A DNA stretch of 64,000 nucleotides, from positions 13,827,001-13,891,000 of the forward strand of contig NC_091111.1 in the NCBI RefSeq assembly GCF_024713975.1, written 5' to 3'. The stretch is from Paralichthys olivaceus. Its lineage: Eukaryota; Chordata; Actinopteri; Pleuronectiformes; Paralichthyidae. This document shows, piece by piece, positions 1 to 13,222 of the stretch (within the stretch, counting starts at the first letter, position 1; every line of letters starts with the position of its first letter). The position numbers and the translations under genes were made by a program. A model generated the notes under the pieces. It made no database searches, was not told the origin of the DNA, and worked only from the letters and a program-made list of their open reading frames with translations.

Positions 1-1455
1 TAAGACCACTTTAGCATTTTATTGCCGTTCAGGAGTTTGTGTTGATCTACGCAGGTCGGCCTTGATTTGCCCAGAGGGTAACGAATGGAATAAGTCCGAA
101 TCCTCTTCTCATTCAAATTAAAATATGTCATTCAAATTTTAGGATTTTGGATGTAGCACTGGATTGTGATTCGCTGCATCTGCTTTGATGAAGAAGTACA
201 GCCAAGAGTTGACATCAGTCGACAGGAGGATGAAAACGGTCACTGCCGTCGATATCAACAGCTTTTCTAAATTTTGTCCAAAGACGTTGAAATGTATCTT
301 ATATTCAGCCAGCACTATGACTTCCATCCATGACATGACACAGCACTGAGACATCCGCACGTCAGCGATTTTCCAGCGTGTGTAGTTTTCAGTCAAGGTC
401 CGTGCACAGAGCGAACTCCAGCTCTTTTCTATAAAAAAGGGCAGAAGGCCACTGCACTTTCTTGATTGAGCCCAGGCCCAGCTGACTTTCCACACGTGGA
501 TCTTACATTATAAATTCAGCTTCTTCTCAAACTGGCCTCTCGGTGCCAGTAGGCTACTCCTATTAAATTGATTCAGAAAGAGCTCATCTCCGTATATTTA
601 TTATTTTGTATATATAGAACAAAATTGCTTGATTACAGGAACATTAAAAACTCTTGGAGAAAATAAACCAGCGGTTGTGAAAGAATGCAGTTCTGTAACT
701 GTTTTCCACAAGCTGCCTTTTTTGTTTCTCCCTGATAGAAAGCTGGAAAACGTTAGGACTTCATTCTGCAGAGGTGAAATCACCAAATGAATCATTTGAT
801 TCATTTGGGAATCAGAAACTCAAAATCTTATATTTTGGAAAAGAGATGTCATGTTTTACTTCTGTTACTTGTGCATGAAAATATTTGGGTAAACAATACT
901 TTATAGACTGTGAATTCCTTCAGTGCGACTCATCAAAAATCTCACACACTACTGATTAAAGCTTAGAATCAGCATCTGTTTTGCTGTTTTGATGCTGAAC
1001 ATCACTGAACATTTGGTTTGACACAAAAACATAAAGTTCAATAATCATATTTGACATTTTTTAAAGGTGTAGTAATTGGATTCTGGCCACCTGGGGGCAG
1101 TGCAGGAAGTCGTAAACCCCAAATATCGTTAAATCCCATTAAATCCGAGTTATTATCTTATAAAGTTTATATGAATACGGGGAATGTTGCCCATTTACGC
1201 AACCAGCAAACAAATCCATTTAGCTCTGTTCCTTGTAAGTTAAACATTTTTATCTCACCAATGAAAGTTATAAATATAAAAATATTTATTAGAGTAGCTT
1301 TTGAAATACTAGCCGTTATTAAAATGATTTAAAGGTGCCCTTAAAAAAAACAGCTTATTCAAACCTTTATTTTTTCAAGACCCCTTATAGTTTCTGTTGA
1401 GTTGTTCAGTTTGTCCACAGGTGGAGGACACAGTGCAAGCCAACTGGAGACATTC

Positions 1456-1492
1456 TTTTTTGAGTCCACTCGTTAGAAGTGGACTCAAAAAA
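1456..1492. repeat. perfect 15-bp inverted repeat (hairpin)
   Basis: The left arm at 1456-1470 (TTTTTTGAGTCCACT) is exactly complementary to the right arm at 1478-1492, with the 7-base spacer CGTTAGA between them. The match is seen directly. It could be the remnant of a small palindromic transposon or a transcribed hairpin. The total stem is too short for a typical microRNA precursor. Confidence 0.85.
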
Positions 1493-2053
1493 TATACAAA
1501 AATCACCCATGGACAATTAAATATACACTTAAATTATGTGGTGTAATTACTTAGTGATAACAATGTCAGTGTAAATTAACAAATCACAGGCATCATTCCA
1601 AAGCTCATATTCTTTCTTTATTGTTTATTTTCATTTAACTATCTGGAAAAAAATCAGTTCAATTTCTGTGAGAGATATTTCAAACTTCAGCATTTTGCTT
1701 TATTTTAACACTGAATCTGTCCCCCTCGCTGTTTAAGCCAATGATAAAGTCTTACTGGCAGGAGAGGGGATGAATGTGGGAGTATGATATATTCAGTTTG
1801 AATGACAGGAGCAGACTTCACAAACAGAAGTCATAAACAGCAGAGATGGAGAGAAAATGGCCTGTCCCCCCCTGAACAAGTTTTTCACAAACAAAAAAAG
1901 CCATGAAGAAGAAAATAACAGATCTGGGCATTCTCAATTGCCCAGAGACATAATATTTACTGAACTCCAAGATGACATAACAGGCAGTGATTGAGACTTT
2001 GCTGTTTTGCTCTCTGTTCTTTTAATGGCATCTGGACGAGAGCATAGGGGCTC

Positions 2054-2093
2054 TTTTTTTTTTTTTTTTGTTGTTGTTGTTGTTGTTGTTGTT
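2054..2093. repeat. poly-T run plus (GTT)n microsatellite
   Basis: About 16 T residues are followed by eight GTT units. On the minus strand this reads (AAC)n followed by poly-A, the kind of tail left by a retroposon, but no recognisable retroposon body is attached. Confidence 0.85.
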
Positions 2094-4008
2094 AACAAGT
2101 CTGAGCTCAGTATAAAAGTCCGTCCCGCTGAGCTTTGCAATTATATAATTCTTCTGGCACACGAATGGGTCACACATTAACCAAGAAAGCCCAGCGGGAG
2201 GTGGACTGAGAGGTCACAGTAAAGGAGTCAAAAATCATCTCCTTTATAGTACTGAGACTTTTGGTTTCTCCATTTAAGTGCTGGCGTTACAACGGAGGAC
2301 GTAAAAAGTTTGAAATGTGAAATAGGAACCTCCAGTATTGTGACAGAAGCAGGGGGGACAAAGTCAGACACAATACGGTGACAGGAAGCTTTAGAAATTA
2401 GAGACGTCATGATGTCATGGAGTCTTTAAACTCAAGCTCCTGTTGCTCAGGGAATATAACCAACATTTTTTTTGACTCGTGTAAAAAGTTAACACACTTT
2501 CTTTGGAAATAACAATTCTTTTCTGTTTCAGCAACACTCAAATCTGACACTAAAAAGAGGAGTATATTTTTTGAGGCAAACTAATTTCCAGGTTTTCAGG
2601 TCAGGCTGGAAGAAAGTGCTGCTCTGTATCTCAGTTCTGTCACCGGCTAAACTCATTTAATAACACGGATGTCTGAAGTTACTCTGTGATGGAAACAAAC
2701 CTGGGAAAACACAAGCTGTTACACATTGTTGACTTGGTGAGCGCGCCGTATTTTCTTTCACTTAAAGCATTGATGTTGATTGCTACTGTCCCCTGTGGCT
2801 GTGTGTGGGGTCTGAGGTGCATTTGACATCTCACATACGGATGCATGCGGTTCATAAACACCTACTCGTGCGTCAATGCATAGCACTTACGCACTCAAAC
2901 CTTCACGTCACGACTCAGTTATACGAGGACTTGTCCCCTAATCCAGCATCTCCTAAATAATATTCAGTTTCATTGGCCCAAATACCACAAAAATGCAATT
3001 TAGGATTATGGGTTATTGCTTTCATGGCTTTTGTTTGTTGGCTGACCGAACCACCATCTTATCTTGCATTGTTCATCTGTATCATACAGATCTGATAATG
3101 AGGCAGTGAGAGGGTTTGACCATGTTGTGATGTTTCTACACCCCCAATTAAGTCAATTTTAGATGCTGCGTTTGATTAACAAGGCTCCAAATCTCCGGAC
3201 TGAGCAAAGAGAGGAAGAAGCTTCATCTGTTCCTTTATCTTGAAAATCCAGTTCAGAGACAACAACAAAACAATGATGGACTTTTCCTAAACAGGAAACA
3301 TTCTTTGGCTTTCAAGACTAAAGAAGCAATGTAAAGAATGGAAGTTTAACTGGTAGTTAGGGAAATTAAGTTAAAATGCTCCAATTATTTAAGGAACATT
3401 AAGTCAAATTTATGCTCGACTGCTTGACGATTCCAGCTGTTGTCTCGGTGTAAACAATGTTACATCTGAAACTCATCATTATATCCTAGTTACAACAATT
3501 AAATAGAGAAAGACGAAACAATCATCGTTTGAAAGGGATAAATTTCCCATTTCAGTTGCATTGCGATCACCAAAATAATTGCTGGGAATGTGGCAACTTG
3601 ACAAGAAAATTCTGACAAAGCAGGGGAGTCAGTTCTCATTGGGATTTTCTAGCGAGCTGCTCCCACTGCATAGACTCGCTCTATCGGAGGTCTTGTTCCA
3701 CTAATCTGCATAGTTTTATCTGGTTTTATGTCGTTTTATCTGCCCAAGGCCCAAATCGTTATGGAAATGTTAAATGTAGAATAAAAGCTCAATGAGAAAG
3801 CGAATGAAATATTAAATAGGAACAAGGAGAAAACAGAGGGTAAGTAGAAATGCAAATGAGAGAAGACATTATCACTTTAAATGCCTGATTTAAGTCTTTA
3901 AATCAAAATGTATTACTTGTGTTTTCATGTTAAATTTTAAAGGCCTTATTTGGAATTTAAATGTTATTAATGAATCATTTTGTTATGTAGCCTATTTGTC
4001 CGTCTGTT

Positions 4009-4075
4009 GAATATGAAGCTACAACCAGGAGATAATTTGCTTAGCAGGTTAATGCTACTTTACTGCATAAAGACA
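4009..4075. repeat. fragment of a common percomorph short repeat
   Basis: The text around GAAGCTACAACCAGGAG and GCATAAAGACAAAT resembles a widespread fish repeat whose usual form contains a tatgaagctac...ttagcataaagac pattern. This is recognised from memory of the family, not from a database search. It may belong with the copy at 4872-5062. Confidence 0.45.
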
Positions 4076-4871
4076 AATCTAAGCATGAGAACTTATAAGG
4101 ATCATTTTAAAACTTTACATTATGTCTCATTTATTTGGTACAAAAAGGAGGTGTAGAAGTTTTATGTTGACAGCTAGCTTGTTCATCGATGGAGCAAGAC
4201 TTGAGAAGTTGGGCAAAACATTCATCTGGCAAAGGCTTAATAACATACAAAAACCAAACATAACAAACATGAATGTTGTTTGAATCATTTTCTGAGTGAT
4301 AGCTTGTGAGCTAACGTGAGAAAACACCCAACTGTCTATGTACTGAGCTCATCCGACACTGTTTTCCAGACCTCTGGCACAGAAACAAACCTTTGGATTA
4401 AGCCTCAGTAAATCACCTCCACTGATCTTATCAAATGCCAAGTTGCTCAGACTTTCTATTACTTCATTATTATCCTCGACCTCTGCAGCAGATACAAGTA
4501 CGTCATTGGAAAAGTCAATGCCAGTGGAAGCCAAGGCCAGGAGCAGATTTTCTTGATAATCAAAACACAACGTTGGCAGTGGTACCTTTGACAAGTTTAT
4601 TGTTTTGGAAGTCTTTTTTTTCCTCCATGTTAACTTTCCAACACGGTGGCTTCTATTGTTCAGAAACATTATTTCATTGTTATCAGTGAGAGTACTATAA
4701 TATTTACACTGCTCTAGTCTGACTTTTTTGCTCCAAAACACTTCAACATTCTTGCTTGTAGAGACAAATTCAAATATTCCAGGGAAATCATTTGCAGCTG
4801 AGTTTATTTTGTTATTCCCACTGTGTCTCTACTTCTAACTAGTAGTTCACATCATTGAGGAGATGTTCAGC

Positions 4872-5062
4872 ATTAAAAGAAAAGTTTGGCAGATTGAGAA
4901 AAACGTTTATTTACTTTCTTGCTAAGAGTATAGATAAGCTAAACAAAGCTGTCTTTTAGCACCAGCTCTGTATTAAACACACAGGTATGAGATTAGTATT
5001 TATCTTCTCATCTAACTTTTTGCAAGGAATAAGCATATTTCACAAAATGTCAAACCTTTCAC
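4872..5062. repeat. MITE-like short repeat with imperfect inverted ends
   Basis: The left end (GTTTATTTACTTTCTTGC) and the reverse complement of the right end (GCTTATTCCTTGC, then AAATATG, at 5020-5058) resemble each other. The interior includes TTATCTTCTCATCTAACT. This combination is typical of an abundant percomorph non-autonomous DNA element. No coding capacity is visible. Confidence 0.5.
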
Positions 5063-8000
5063 ATAATAAGATTCTGGACAAAATCCATCAAAAGCATTCA
5101 CCTTAACGGTCTCCACTGGGCTGACCCAAATACTCATCTGTCCAAGATCCACAGAGCAAAACAGCCAGGTAAAGGTTTGCTTTCCTTTTTCCTATTCAGC
5201 TGAGGGAGAGAAGAAGCCATCAATAAATCTATCATCTTTCTCTGCCTTGTCATCATCACTTGAGGTTTTAGGCTGACCAAAAATAAGGCACAAGAAGCTG
5301 TGTTGGTGTGTGCCAGTGAGAAGGTAAAACCCAAAGGTTAGATTGAAGGCTTATCAGATGCTAAGACTGTTTACAGCTTATTCTGCCTTGAGATTGGATT
5401 TTGTTGCTGTGGAAAGTTTTCAGTGTGGTAATACTTTTCTCCACCATTAGGAGACAGTAGAGGCGCCAGCGTGTACTCTAATACCCCACATCCCCACAAC
5501 CAACAGTCGGACCAACCCAGCTTTTGACAGGTGAGTCTTCTGGGCGATACAACGTGAAAACAATTTTTTGTTTTTGAGTATTTCTGGCCTTCAGCACAAT
5601 GCTTCGCTGTACAAGCCTGTAAGTGCCAATGCACTCCATTGCCAGACAATAATAGACTGTGCAGTATCAAAAACTCTAGCCATGCCTGTGGTACGCCAAA
5701 ACCCTCTGCACCGACACAGTGGTCTCATTGAAATGAATGAGGAGGGTGTCTTTTTTTAATGTAGTTGACTCATGTCTAAGTTAAAGACTCTAATTCACTG
5801 TTTAATTGGCGATAAAACACTTTTATCACATTTGGTGATGTTACAATAAATATTGTGCTTACAGTAAGACAGAGTGAGTCACTAGAATAGGTCAAACTGT
5901 AAACACACACACTGCACGGCATGTCATGGCTAGCAGGTTTAACTTAAAGTAGACATGCCTGTGAGAGTGTGGTGTGGAAACAGTTCTGGGTTGTTGTGTC
6001 TGTCTCCCTCTCAGCTCGTTTATAGACCCGAAAAAAATCTGACAAGTTGATTTATTCCTGTTTGCCATGTGTTAGATCAAGGTGGAATATTTGCGTTACA
6101 CTGTTGGAATTCATTCCCATATGTCTCTGGGCTCGTGAATGTTGCTACTCAGCTGCTGCTGATCCTTCAGAATCAATCACCCTTGGCCTGAATTCAGTTG
6201 TTGCAAATAATCATTAGCGTTTGTTTGAAGCTGGTATAACGCGCCACACAGGAAGAGAAGGACAACTTTTTTGGGGGGTAAGTCCATCACCAAACGACAC
6301 GGTAAGCACACGTACTCATGGCGCGTTACGTTTTAACGTGTCAAAACTCACCTGCTGCTTCTTGCAAGTTAAAACAAATGTGAGGGGTTGTTTCTCACAA
6401 CACTTGCCTCGGCTTGGTGAATTTTACACGTTGCTCTCCTTCTTTCACTGACACTTTTATACTCAGCCCCGCCCTGTCTGACTTGCTAGTTGTAAATGTT
6501 ACACCCTTTTGCCACTGGCTGAGGAAACAGGCAGACAGCACAACAACACATTGAGATCATGTGGATTTACGGCCGGTACTTTTTGCTGAAATACGTAATC
6601 AGTTTGGTCCTTGTGCTCTTGATAGACGTTGTTACTTATCATTTAACTGCCATTGGAAAGCTCTTCACGGACGTGATTTATTTATATACAGAGGGACAAT
6701 GACAGATGTGGAATAAACAGAAGGACAAGTGCTTCCTTGTGTGCAGGCATACACTGGCCGAGCGCCTGCAAAGAGATCACACAAACAAGACAGATAAAAA
6801 AAATGATACATAAGCACAAACACAAACCTGACTACACTAATCGACTCAGTTAAAGGAAGTGATTTTTGATCCAGACATCATAGTTGTCCATAAATCTGAA
6901 ACTGGGGACTGGAGATATTTGCGGTTCCCTTCCTCTGTTGGCAAAAAAACATCATCACCACTAAATCTGGATTTTTTTTAAAAAATGAGAAAAACATAAC
7001 ATCTTGAAAAACCATCTCATACTTAAGGGAAGTCATAAATGGAAAGTTTAGAATTCAGTTTCCCAAAGAGGCGTCCAAGGCAATATTTAACTTAATGTCT
7101 TATTAATCACTCTGCATTGAAAAACATACTCGATTGTGGAACCAGGAGATGTTGTGAAGAGAGTGAGGCCCTCCGCTCCGTCTGGTGATTGGCTGAGTCC
7201 CACAGCTCTGGATTGGAAAAGTCACATCACAACAGGAGCCGTCTGAACTGGCTGGCTGAGGCAAGACGACGGCCAACGAGCGGAGGCACATAGGAGGATA
7301 AAAAGGAGCACAACATTGCATGTTTATGAATTCTGCTGGTGCAACTTTATTGTGACAAGACCCCTGCTGCGCCTGTTTATTTGAATTCATGCATTTAATG
7401 TGATTGTGAGTCAGTATTTGTATATGAACATGGGCTCAAACTCACACAGAATTATTACCATTCTACAAAGCATCTTTCTACTCATTGTTTGGTTTTTACA
7501 ATTACAGTATGTTTACAGTTTTAGTTACAGTCTGAAAAACAGAAAGAGTGTTTTGAGGCTAAAAAGGAATGGATGAATATCATGGCACACCAAAATGGAG
7601 CTGAAAGAAAGTCAAGTTTTGAACAAACTTTCATCCGGGGTCAAGAGACACAACTTTACATTAAAAGAGACTTTTATGCTCATATTCAGGTTCACAATTC
7701 TAATTTGGGTTATTGCTTGAAATAATGAAATGCTCTAATATCCAGAAGACGCATCACTTTTCTCGTACTGTCCATTGCTGCAGCTCCTCTTTTCAGCCTC
7801 TGTCTGAAACACATGGTTTTAGCTCCTGCCTCTTTAAGGCCCTCCCTCCTGCATCCTAATGTATAATTATGACTTCATTCTTATCTCATAACTTTGATAT
7901 GATACTGAATATATTATGTTGTCAACAGCTCAATTATTTAATCATTCCCATATATCAAAGTATATTTTTGCAGGAGAGATAAAAACAGCATGAGAGTATC

Positions 8001-8460
8001 AGGGAGAGGCGGACAGTAAATGGTGCGATCAGCTGGTAGTCGATTTCAAGGGATGTTAACCCATCTGGTATTTGCCCTAAAGATTTAGCTCTTAGGTCAC
8101 ACCATTCTTGATACACACACACACACTAATGAGGGATTCAAACGCTGATGTAATGTTGACTGTATGAGTACTCTGGCTGTTTATACAAAGCCTCATTGAA
8201 AGTCTCATTGAAAATCCACAGCAAATATGAAAGTAATTATTTATGTGTGTGTGCATGTGTGTCTCTGTGTATGACAATATGTCCATGCATATATGTGTTT
8301 TCCACTGTGCAGTCTGCACATATGTGTGTGTACATGCATGTGTTGATCCAAACCCCTGCAGAGTGCTGGGGCCCTTCATGGTGCCCTGGTTGGTAAAACA
8401 CTCATGTGTGCGGATGAGGTCACTCACGTGCTGCCTTCATAACTTCCACTGATGCTGAAT
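5063..8460. other. gene-poor intergenic DNA, second part
   Basis: There is no supported exon, RNA gene or named repeat. Open stretches are short and lack splice-site context or codon bias. A short (AC)n tract near 8105-8127 and TG-rich DNA at 8243-8345 account for the Cys/Val- or His/Thr-rich open frames seen there. Confidence 0.5.
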
Positions 8461-8470
8461 CACCTCACAT

Positions 8471-8512
8471 GGACGGAGGGAGGGAGGGAGGGAGGGAGAG
8501 AGAGAGTGGGGG
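8471..8512. repeat. purine tract, (GGGA)n then (GA)n
   Basis: An all-purine run of GGGA units is followed by GA units and GGGGGAGGAG. It contains five or more closely spaced GGG runs on the plus strand, enough to form an intramolecular G-quadruplex or a triplex in principle. Confidence 0.85.
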
Positions 8513-8915
8513 AGGAGTAGTGAGAGAAACAGACAGCCGGGAGGAAAGGTGAGAGGATGAATTGATTAAAATTGAATCAAAGAGCGTGAAGAAAATGAAT
8601 AATGTGCATAAAATGTGTCTCATAAATATTTACATTAATAAGAAGATTTGTTTGTACTGAGCTGCTCCTGTCGAGAAAAAGCCTGAATGCTTGAAGAAAA
8701 AGAGAAAGAATGAGAGACAGAGTAGAAGAGTGAGGTGATGAGGTTGCATTAAAAGAGGGAACAGCAGTGAGATAGCGGGTGAGTGTGAAATTAGCTGGGA
8801 CAGCAGGAAGAATGCTTTGAGGGCCTATCTCTCTACCCGACTATTGGTTTGACTGCCAATATTGCATCTGGTTCTGAACACAGCAGTGACTATGGAAAAT
8901 CCCCTGGCAGGAAGA

Positions 8916-8918
<3 letters not shown>

Positions 8919-8956
<38 letters not shown>
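8919..8956. repeat. (AC)n microsatellite
   Basis: About 19 uninterrupted AC dinucleotides. It creates a spurious Thr/His-rich open frame that is not a gene. Confidence 0.95.
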
Positions 8957-8958
<2 letters not shown>

Positions 8959-11900
8959 ACACCAAAGATACGGAGCGTTATCCTCTCTGTATCTACGTTT
9001 TGATCTCTTATATAACTAACTCTAATTTTTACCTTTGCCCCTTCACATCACTTGATCGTCCAGATCGTCTCTCTCGTACACACAAGCCTTTGTTCCCTGT
9101 CAGTAACCATCACTTCATGCCCAGTTCACAGGTTTTTAACTGATCGACAGTCAATTCCTGAGAAACAGAGCTGCAGTCTAGACTTTCTTCATCATTCTGG
9201 ACACTTTTCTCTGTCTCCATTTCAAACAGGACTTTTGAGGGCCCACAGCAGGTGGATAAAGACCAGGACCAAGGGATTAGTTCAAAAATCATTCAAAGTC
9301 TCTTCTTAGACTGAAAACTGCTGTTGATGTCTGCAAGTGGAACTTTTCTCTTTTCTTCTCATTTTTCAAATTCTGTGCAGAAGAGGTGAAAAATCTACCA
9401 CTGTGATATTTGAAGTAGCGTTTGACCTCAAATCTTCTTTTTTCTCTTCTCTTTTCAAAATACCTTCTGTCGTGACCCAGTCATTTTTTCCATGCTGCTC
9501 TCTGCTCCTAGTTTCCATGTGGAGATGTGTTTGGACTGACAATGAAATATAACAGAGCAGAATGATGAATGGATTCTGATAGATTCTGCAAAAAAAACAA
9601 AAAAACTGACAACCATCTCTGCTGTCCAGCATGACCTCATTACAATGACATATGAAGTCAGCTAAAAGCTTTTTTCAGAAGTAAATGTTTTGCTATGATT
9701 ATTGAATTCCACTCTGCGTCAGGGATACAGATAATGAAGTGATCGTTTTCTATGAAGATTCTCAGTTGTCCAAGTCATTGGACGTCAACTGGAGCAGCTA
9801 TTTGATCCTAAAGACACTTCACCGTGCATCCGAGGAGACTTTATTTTTATTTTAGAAAATTACGTTGTCGTCCCGGAATCCTGTTCCAGACAATTTTACA
9901 ATTTAGATTTCAAAGGTTTTGCTATTCTTGAAATTAAGACTGTATGTAAAGATGGAGGAAATGACAGTTCCCCAAAATGTCTCCATCAGTTGATGTTTGT
10001 TAGAGTATTTTTCAGTAGGTTTGGTTTTAATTAGAAATTTAATGCAATACAAACTGGGCTCCAAATAACAGCATAGGCACAAGATGGCAGCATTTGTATC
10101 TGAGATGTTTTGGCTTCATGTCTGGATAGTTGCAGGAGGTGGAGACACATCTTTAAATACAGTCTGTGTTTTGCATGACACCCCTCCCACTTAATGGAAA
10201 TGATTCTGAGAATATAAATGCATGTTAAGGACGTAGGCCTGACATGTACGTACTCACAGTAAACGTCAGCTCACTTTATGTTCTTACTTCTCCTGTATGC
10301 GTATCTGTCCAAGCATTTATTATTCTGCCAACATGTCTGACGGAGATTCTTCTTCATTCCACGTCTCTGCTGCCTCTAACGCCGCCAGCTTTCCATCTTG
10401 CATTGGTAAAGGTTAAGAGGGAAAATGTACAGACGCTGCTGAGTGTTGGCTAGCACAGAACCGCTAATAGAATTTATGTCTTGTTCCATCTCATGAACAT
10501 GCAACTTTGATCTGGATACCACAGGTGGAGTTCAAAGCTGAAACATCTCAACACATCTGTTAAAGTCATTGGTACGTTGGACCTGTTGTGTTGCTTTGTG
10601 TTATTAGCTGCAGGATTTATGTCAGAAATCAGCTCACATTCAATTGTTCTTTGGCGATTTATCACGTTTGTGAATTTACGAGAATACTTTTATGTTTTGA
10701 GGGTATTTAAAAAATATTTTATTCCATATGTTGATATTTAAAGCCAGGGCACAGCTGATAAATCCTACTGCACTGTTAGATCTTTATATCGACTGTATTA
10801 TGTTGGCAAAGGAGAGTCTCGAACTGATTGAGAAATTGCAGAGTGCAGAAAGATATTTCTGAGGTTCAAGAACTTTATTGCCATTGTGCGGGCACGATGA
10901 AATTCTGAAAAGTGTAATCCTCAAATTTAATTGTGTCTGTTATTAAGAAATATATATAAGGAAAACATACAAATACGATATGATAACATATGTAAAAATT
11001 CCCTGTGAATAAAGTGGAGCTATTTTTATTAACAGTCCCTCAAAATGTCACTGTTGCTCAATCACCTTGTAAAAACACAGATACAAAGGATAAGGTGATT
11101 TATTTTCTCGCTCACACTTCACTCTTTGCTGAACTGGACCCAAAAATTCCATCTGATTAATTTTTCTAGCTCAACGTGGGTGTGTAAGTGAAATCTGAAG
11201 CAACGGAGCCAAAACTACATGAAGATTACTCACTCAGAAAACTTCAGATAGCAAGAAAAACACACATGAGAAGATCTGTCCTTAGTCTTTTCTATCGCAG
11301 TAAATACAGATGAAAACTATTTTTATCTTTTTATTCCATCATTTTCAGACCTTGCGTTGTGTAGAATGATACATACCAAGAATTTAACAATAATCTCCAG
11401 CTAAATTTGCTTTTATTTGAGTAAATCAGCAGGAACTCCTCAAGGCACTGGGTGATTCTTGCCAATTTTGGTTCTTTCCTGGCGAGAGGAACCAAAGAAG
11501 CTTCCTGTCTGGCTACTGTCTATCATCTTCAAGCATTTCTGAGGACACCTGAATAGAAACGGGAGGGAGGAGGGTCGTTCTTTATGTGTTTATGGAAGTC
11601 TGTTGTAAGAGGCCACCTTGAGAGGCTGATATGGTTTAAAATATAATCTCCTGTTTTTTCAGTTCAACCCAGTGGGAAGGCTGTAGAGTGGGAAAAGCTT
11701 CATCAGCCCTGAAAGATGTCAGCACGTGAACGCACCTTATTGCATGATGATACACTCTTTGGACATCCTCCACATCTTCTCCCCCCTCTGGTGTCCCGAG
11801 GCCAAAGCAGATTGCCAGAGTGCTGACTCTCAACCAAGGATGGAAGAGGATGAGGGCCAGGTTTCGACAGAAAAACACATCCGCTCTCTTGATTAAATCC

Positions 11901-13135
11901 GAAGGGATTATTGAACCAAAATCCAACAGGCGTCGTGGCCAAGTATGAACGGTGCAGAAATGGAAGAGGCTGATTCAGGAATTATGGATATGGAAAGAGA
12001 AAGCAACAATTTCCAGACAAGTGTTGAACAAGGCGCTGGGATTATAAAGCTTTTCACTTTTAAGCTACAGCTTCACAAATTCACAAGCCTGTAAAATTAT
12101 TCATGGACTGACGCAATCGCTGTATCAAACAAGGCTCTTAGTTCTTAGTTTCTATATGAGCCAGAAATCATTTTTTCAAAGAGAAAAGTCAGTTATGTCC
12201 ATGTGGATTTGTCGAGCTTGGATCAATCCCACACAAACCCAAATGACCCCAGACCAGCGGCTATTTATCACACTCTGCTGCCTGAACGATATCCGTGAGC
12301 CTTTTAGAATGACGGCTGTGAGTGACTGTTACGTAACCGAGGAGAATTATCCAGACACTGTCACGCCCTCTCCCTTAAAACAGTCTTCTCCCTCTCATTT
12401 CTTTAGAATTTCTCCAGAGAGGTTTTCAGGTGTGGAAATATTGATTGCTCACACAAAACACCAGAAGAGAATAAGTTTCACAGAGTTGATGAAATCTACT
12501 GTATGCACTCACACTTTATTCGAGCGCTTCAGGACGATTTTTTGTCTGTCTGGTGTTTTCAGCAGCCACGGTCAATCAATCACGCTGTCAGCCTGAGGTT
12601 ACCACAAAACCCTGCTGCCCCAGACCCACTGAAATATCTGGTTCCTGGCTCACACCTCTCTTTCTCGCTAGAGTCTCAGGCTCAGGCCCAAACGGGTGCC
12701 CTGGATTCAGCTCCGTCACTCTCTCTGCCAGGAACAACGGACAGTGGAAACTTTTACCTCCTTAATGTTCACTTTTTCTAATGGCTTTTCAGTCCAAATG
12801 GGACAATGGCAGCAAACAGCTCAGGGGAAATTCACGTCAGAGAAGGATGTGGGACGGCTTCTTCAACAGGACGGAGGACGGTCTGGTGGAGCCCAGAAAT
12901 GTGATGACAAAGCTGCATTGCACAGAGAGATTGAAGATGTTGACATCCATGCAGGAAGGAGTCATGGGACAACTATGCATAGTTGGAGGTTGATGTTTTA
13001 CTGCTGCTGTGACGAGTGTACAGCATGGGTTTCAAGCCTTATAAGTACACTTTGGTTGACACTTGTCCTGTTGAAGTATGTCGATAAAGATGGACGACAT
13101 GACTGCTCTACAAAAGTGAAGCCAAAGTCTCTTAA
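8957..13135. other. gene-poor intergenic DNA, third part
   Basis: I see no supported gene. The only recognised element is a short repeat at 10861-10910. The 146-codon open frame at 12156-12596 has no recognisable domain and no neighbouring exon. The 197-codon frame starting at 12696 ends inside a dispersed fish repeat (13136-13222), which argues against it being a gene. Confidence 0.5.
10861..10910. repeat. dispersed fish repeat fragment
   Basis: The pattern TTCAAGAACTTTATTGCCAT followed by CGATGAAATTCTG resembles a very common fish repeat of the form ttcaaggactttattgtcat...gacgaaatt. The family was recognised from memory and its class is not certain. Confidence 0.5.
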
Positions 13136-13222
13136 TCGCCACCTGGTGGCTGGCTGCAGTATAGGTCATAAGCCCTGTCTCCTCAATGTATGTAGATGGG
13201 ACATGAACCAAACTAAAAAAAG
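13136..13222. repeat. dispersed percomorph repeat fragment
   Basis: The text CACCTGGTGGCTGGCTGCAG, then TAGGTCATAAGCCC and GGGACATGAACCAAACT, resembles a short repeat found in many percomorph genomes and often inserted near genes. A second piece, possibly of the same family, is at 49250-49326. Confidence 0.6.

Larger units (their letters stand above)
1..4000. other. gene-poor intergenic DNA, first part
   Basis: I see no exon here that I can support. The DNA is AT-rich with stop codons in all frames. The longest open stretch, 139-495 on the minus strand, has no recognisable domain or flanking splice signals. What can be seen is a perfect hairpin at 1456-1492, a T-run followed by a GTT microsatellite near 2054-2093, and a CTCF-like core at 1085-1100. 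The block from about 1065 to 1370 has the look of a dispersed fish repeat, but I cannot name its family. Confidence 0.6.

Noticed and set aside
139-495. 118-codon open frame on the minus strand
   Set aside because: No recognisable family, no neighbouring exons and low-GC composition; compatible with chance.
12156-12596. 146-codon open frame on the plus strand
   Set aside because: No domain, no homologous motif and no flanking splice sites that join to another exon.
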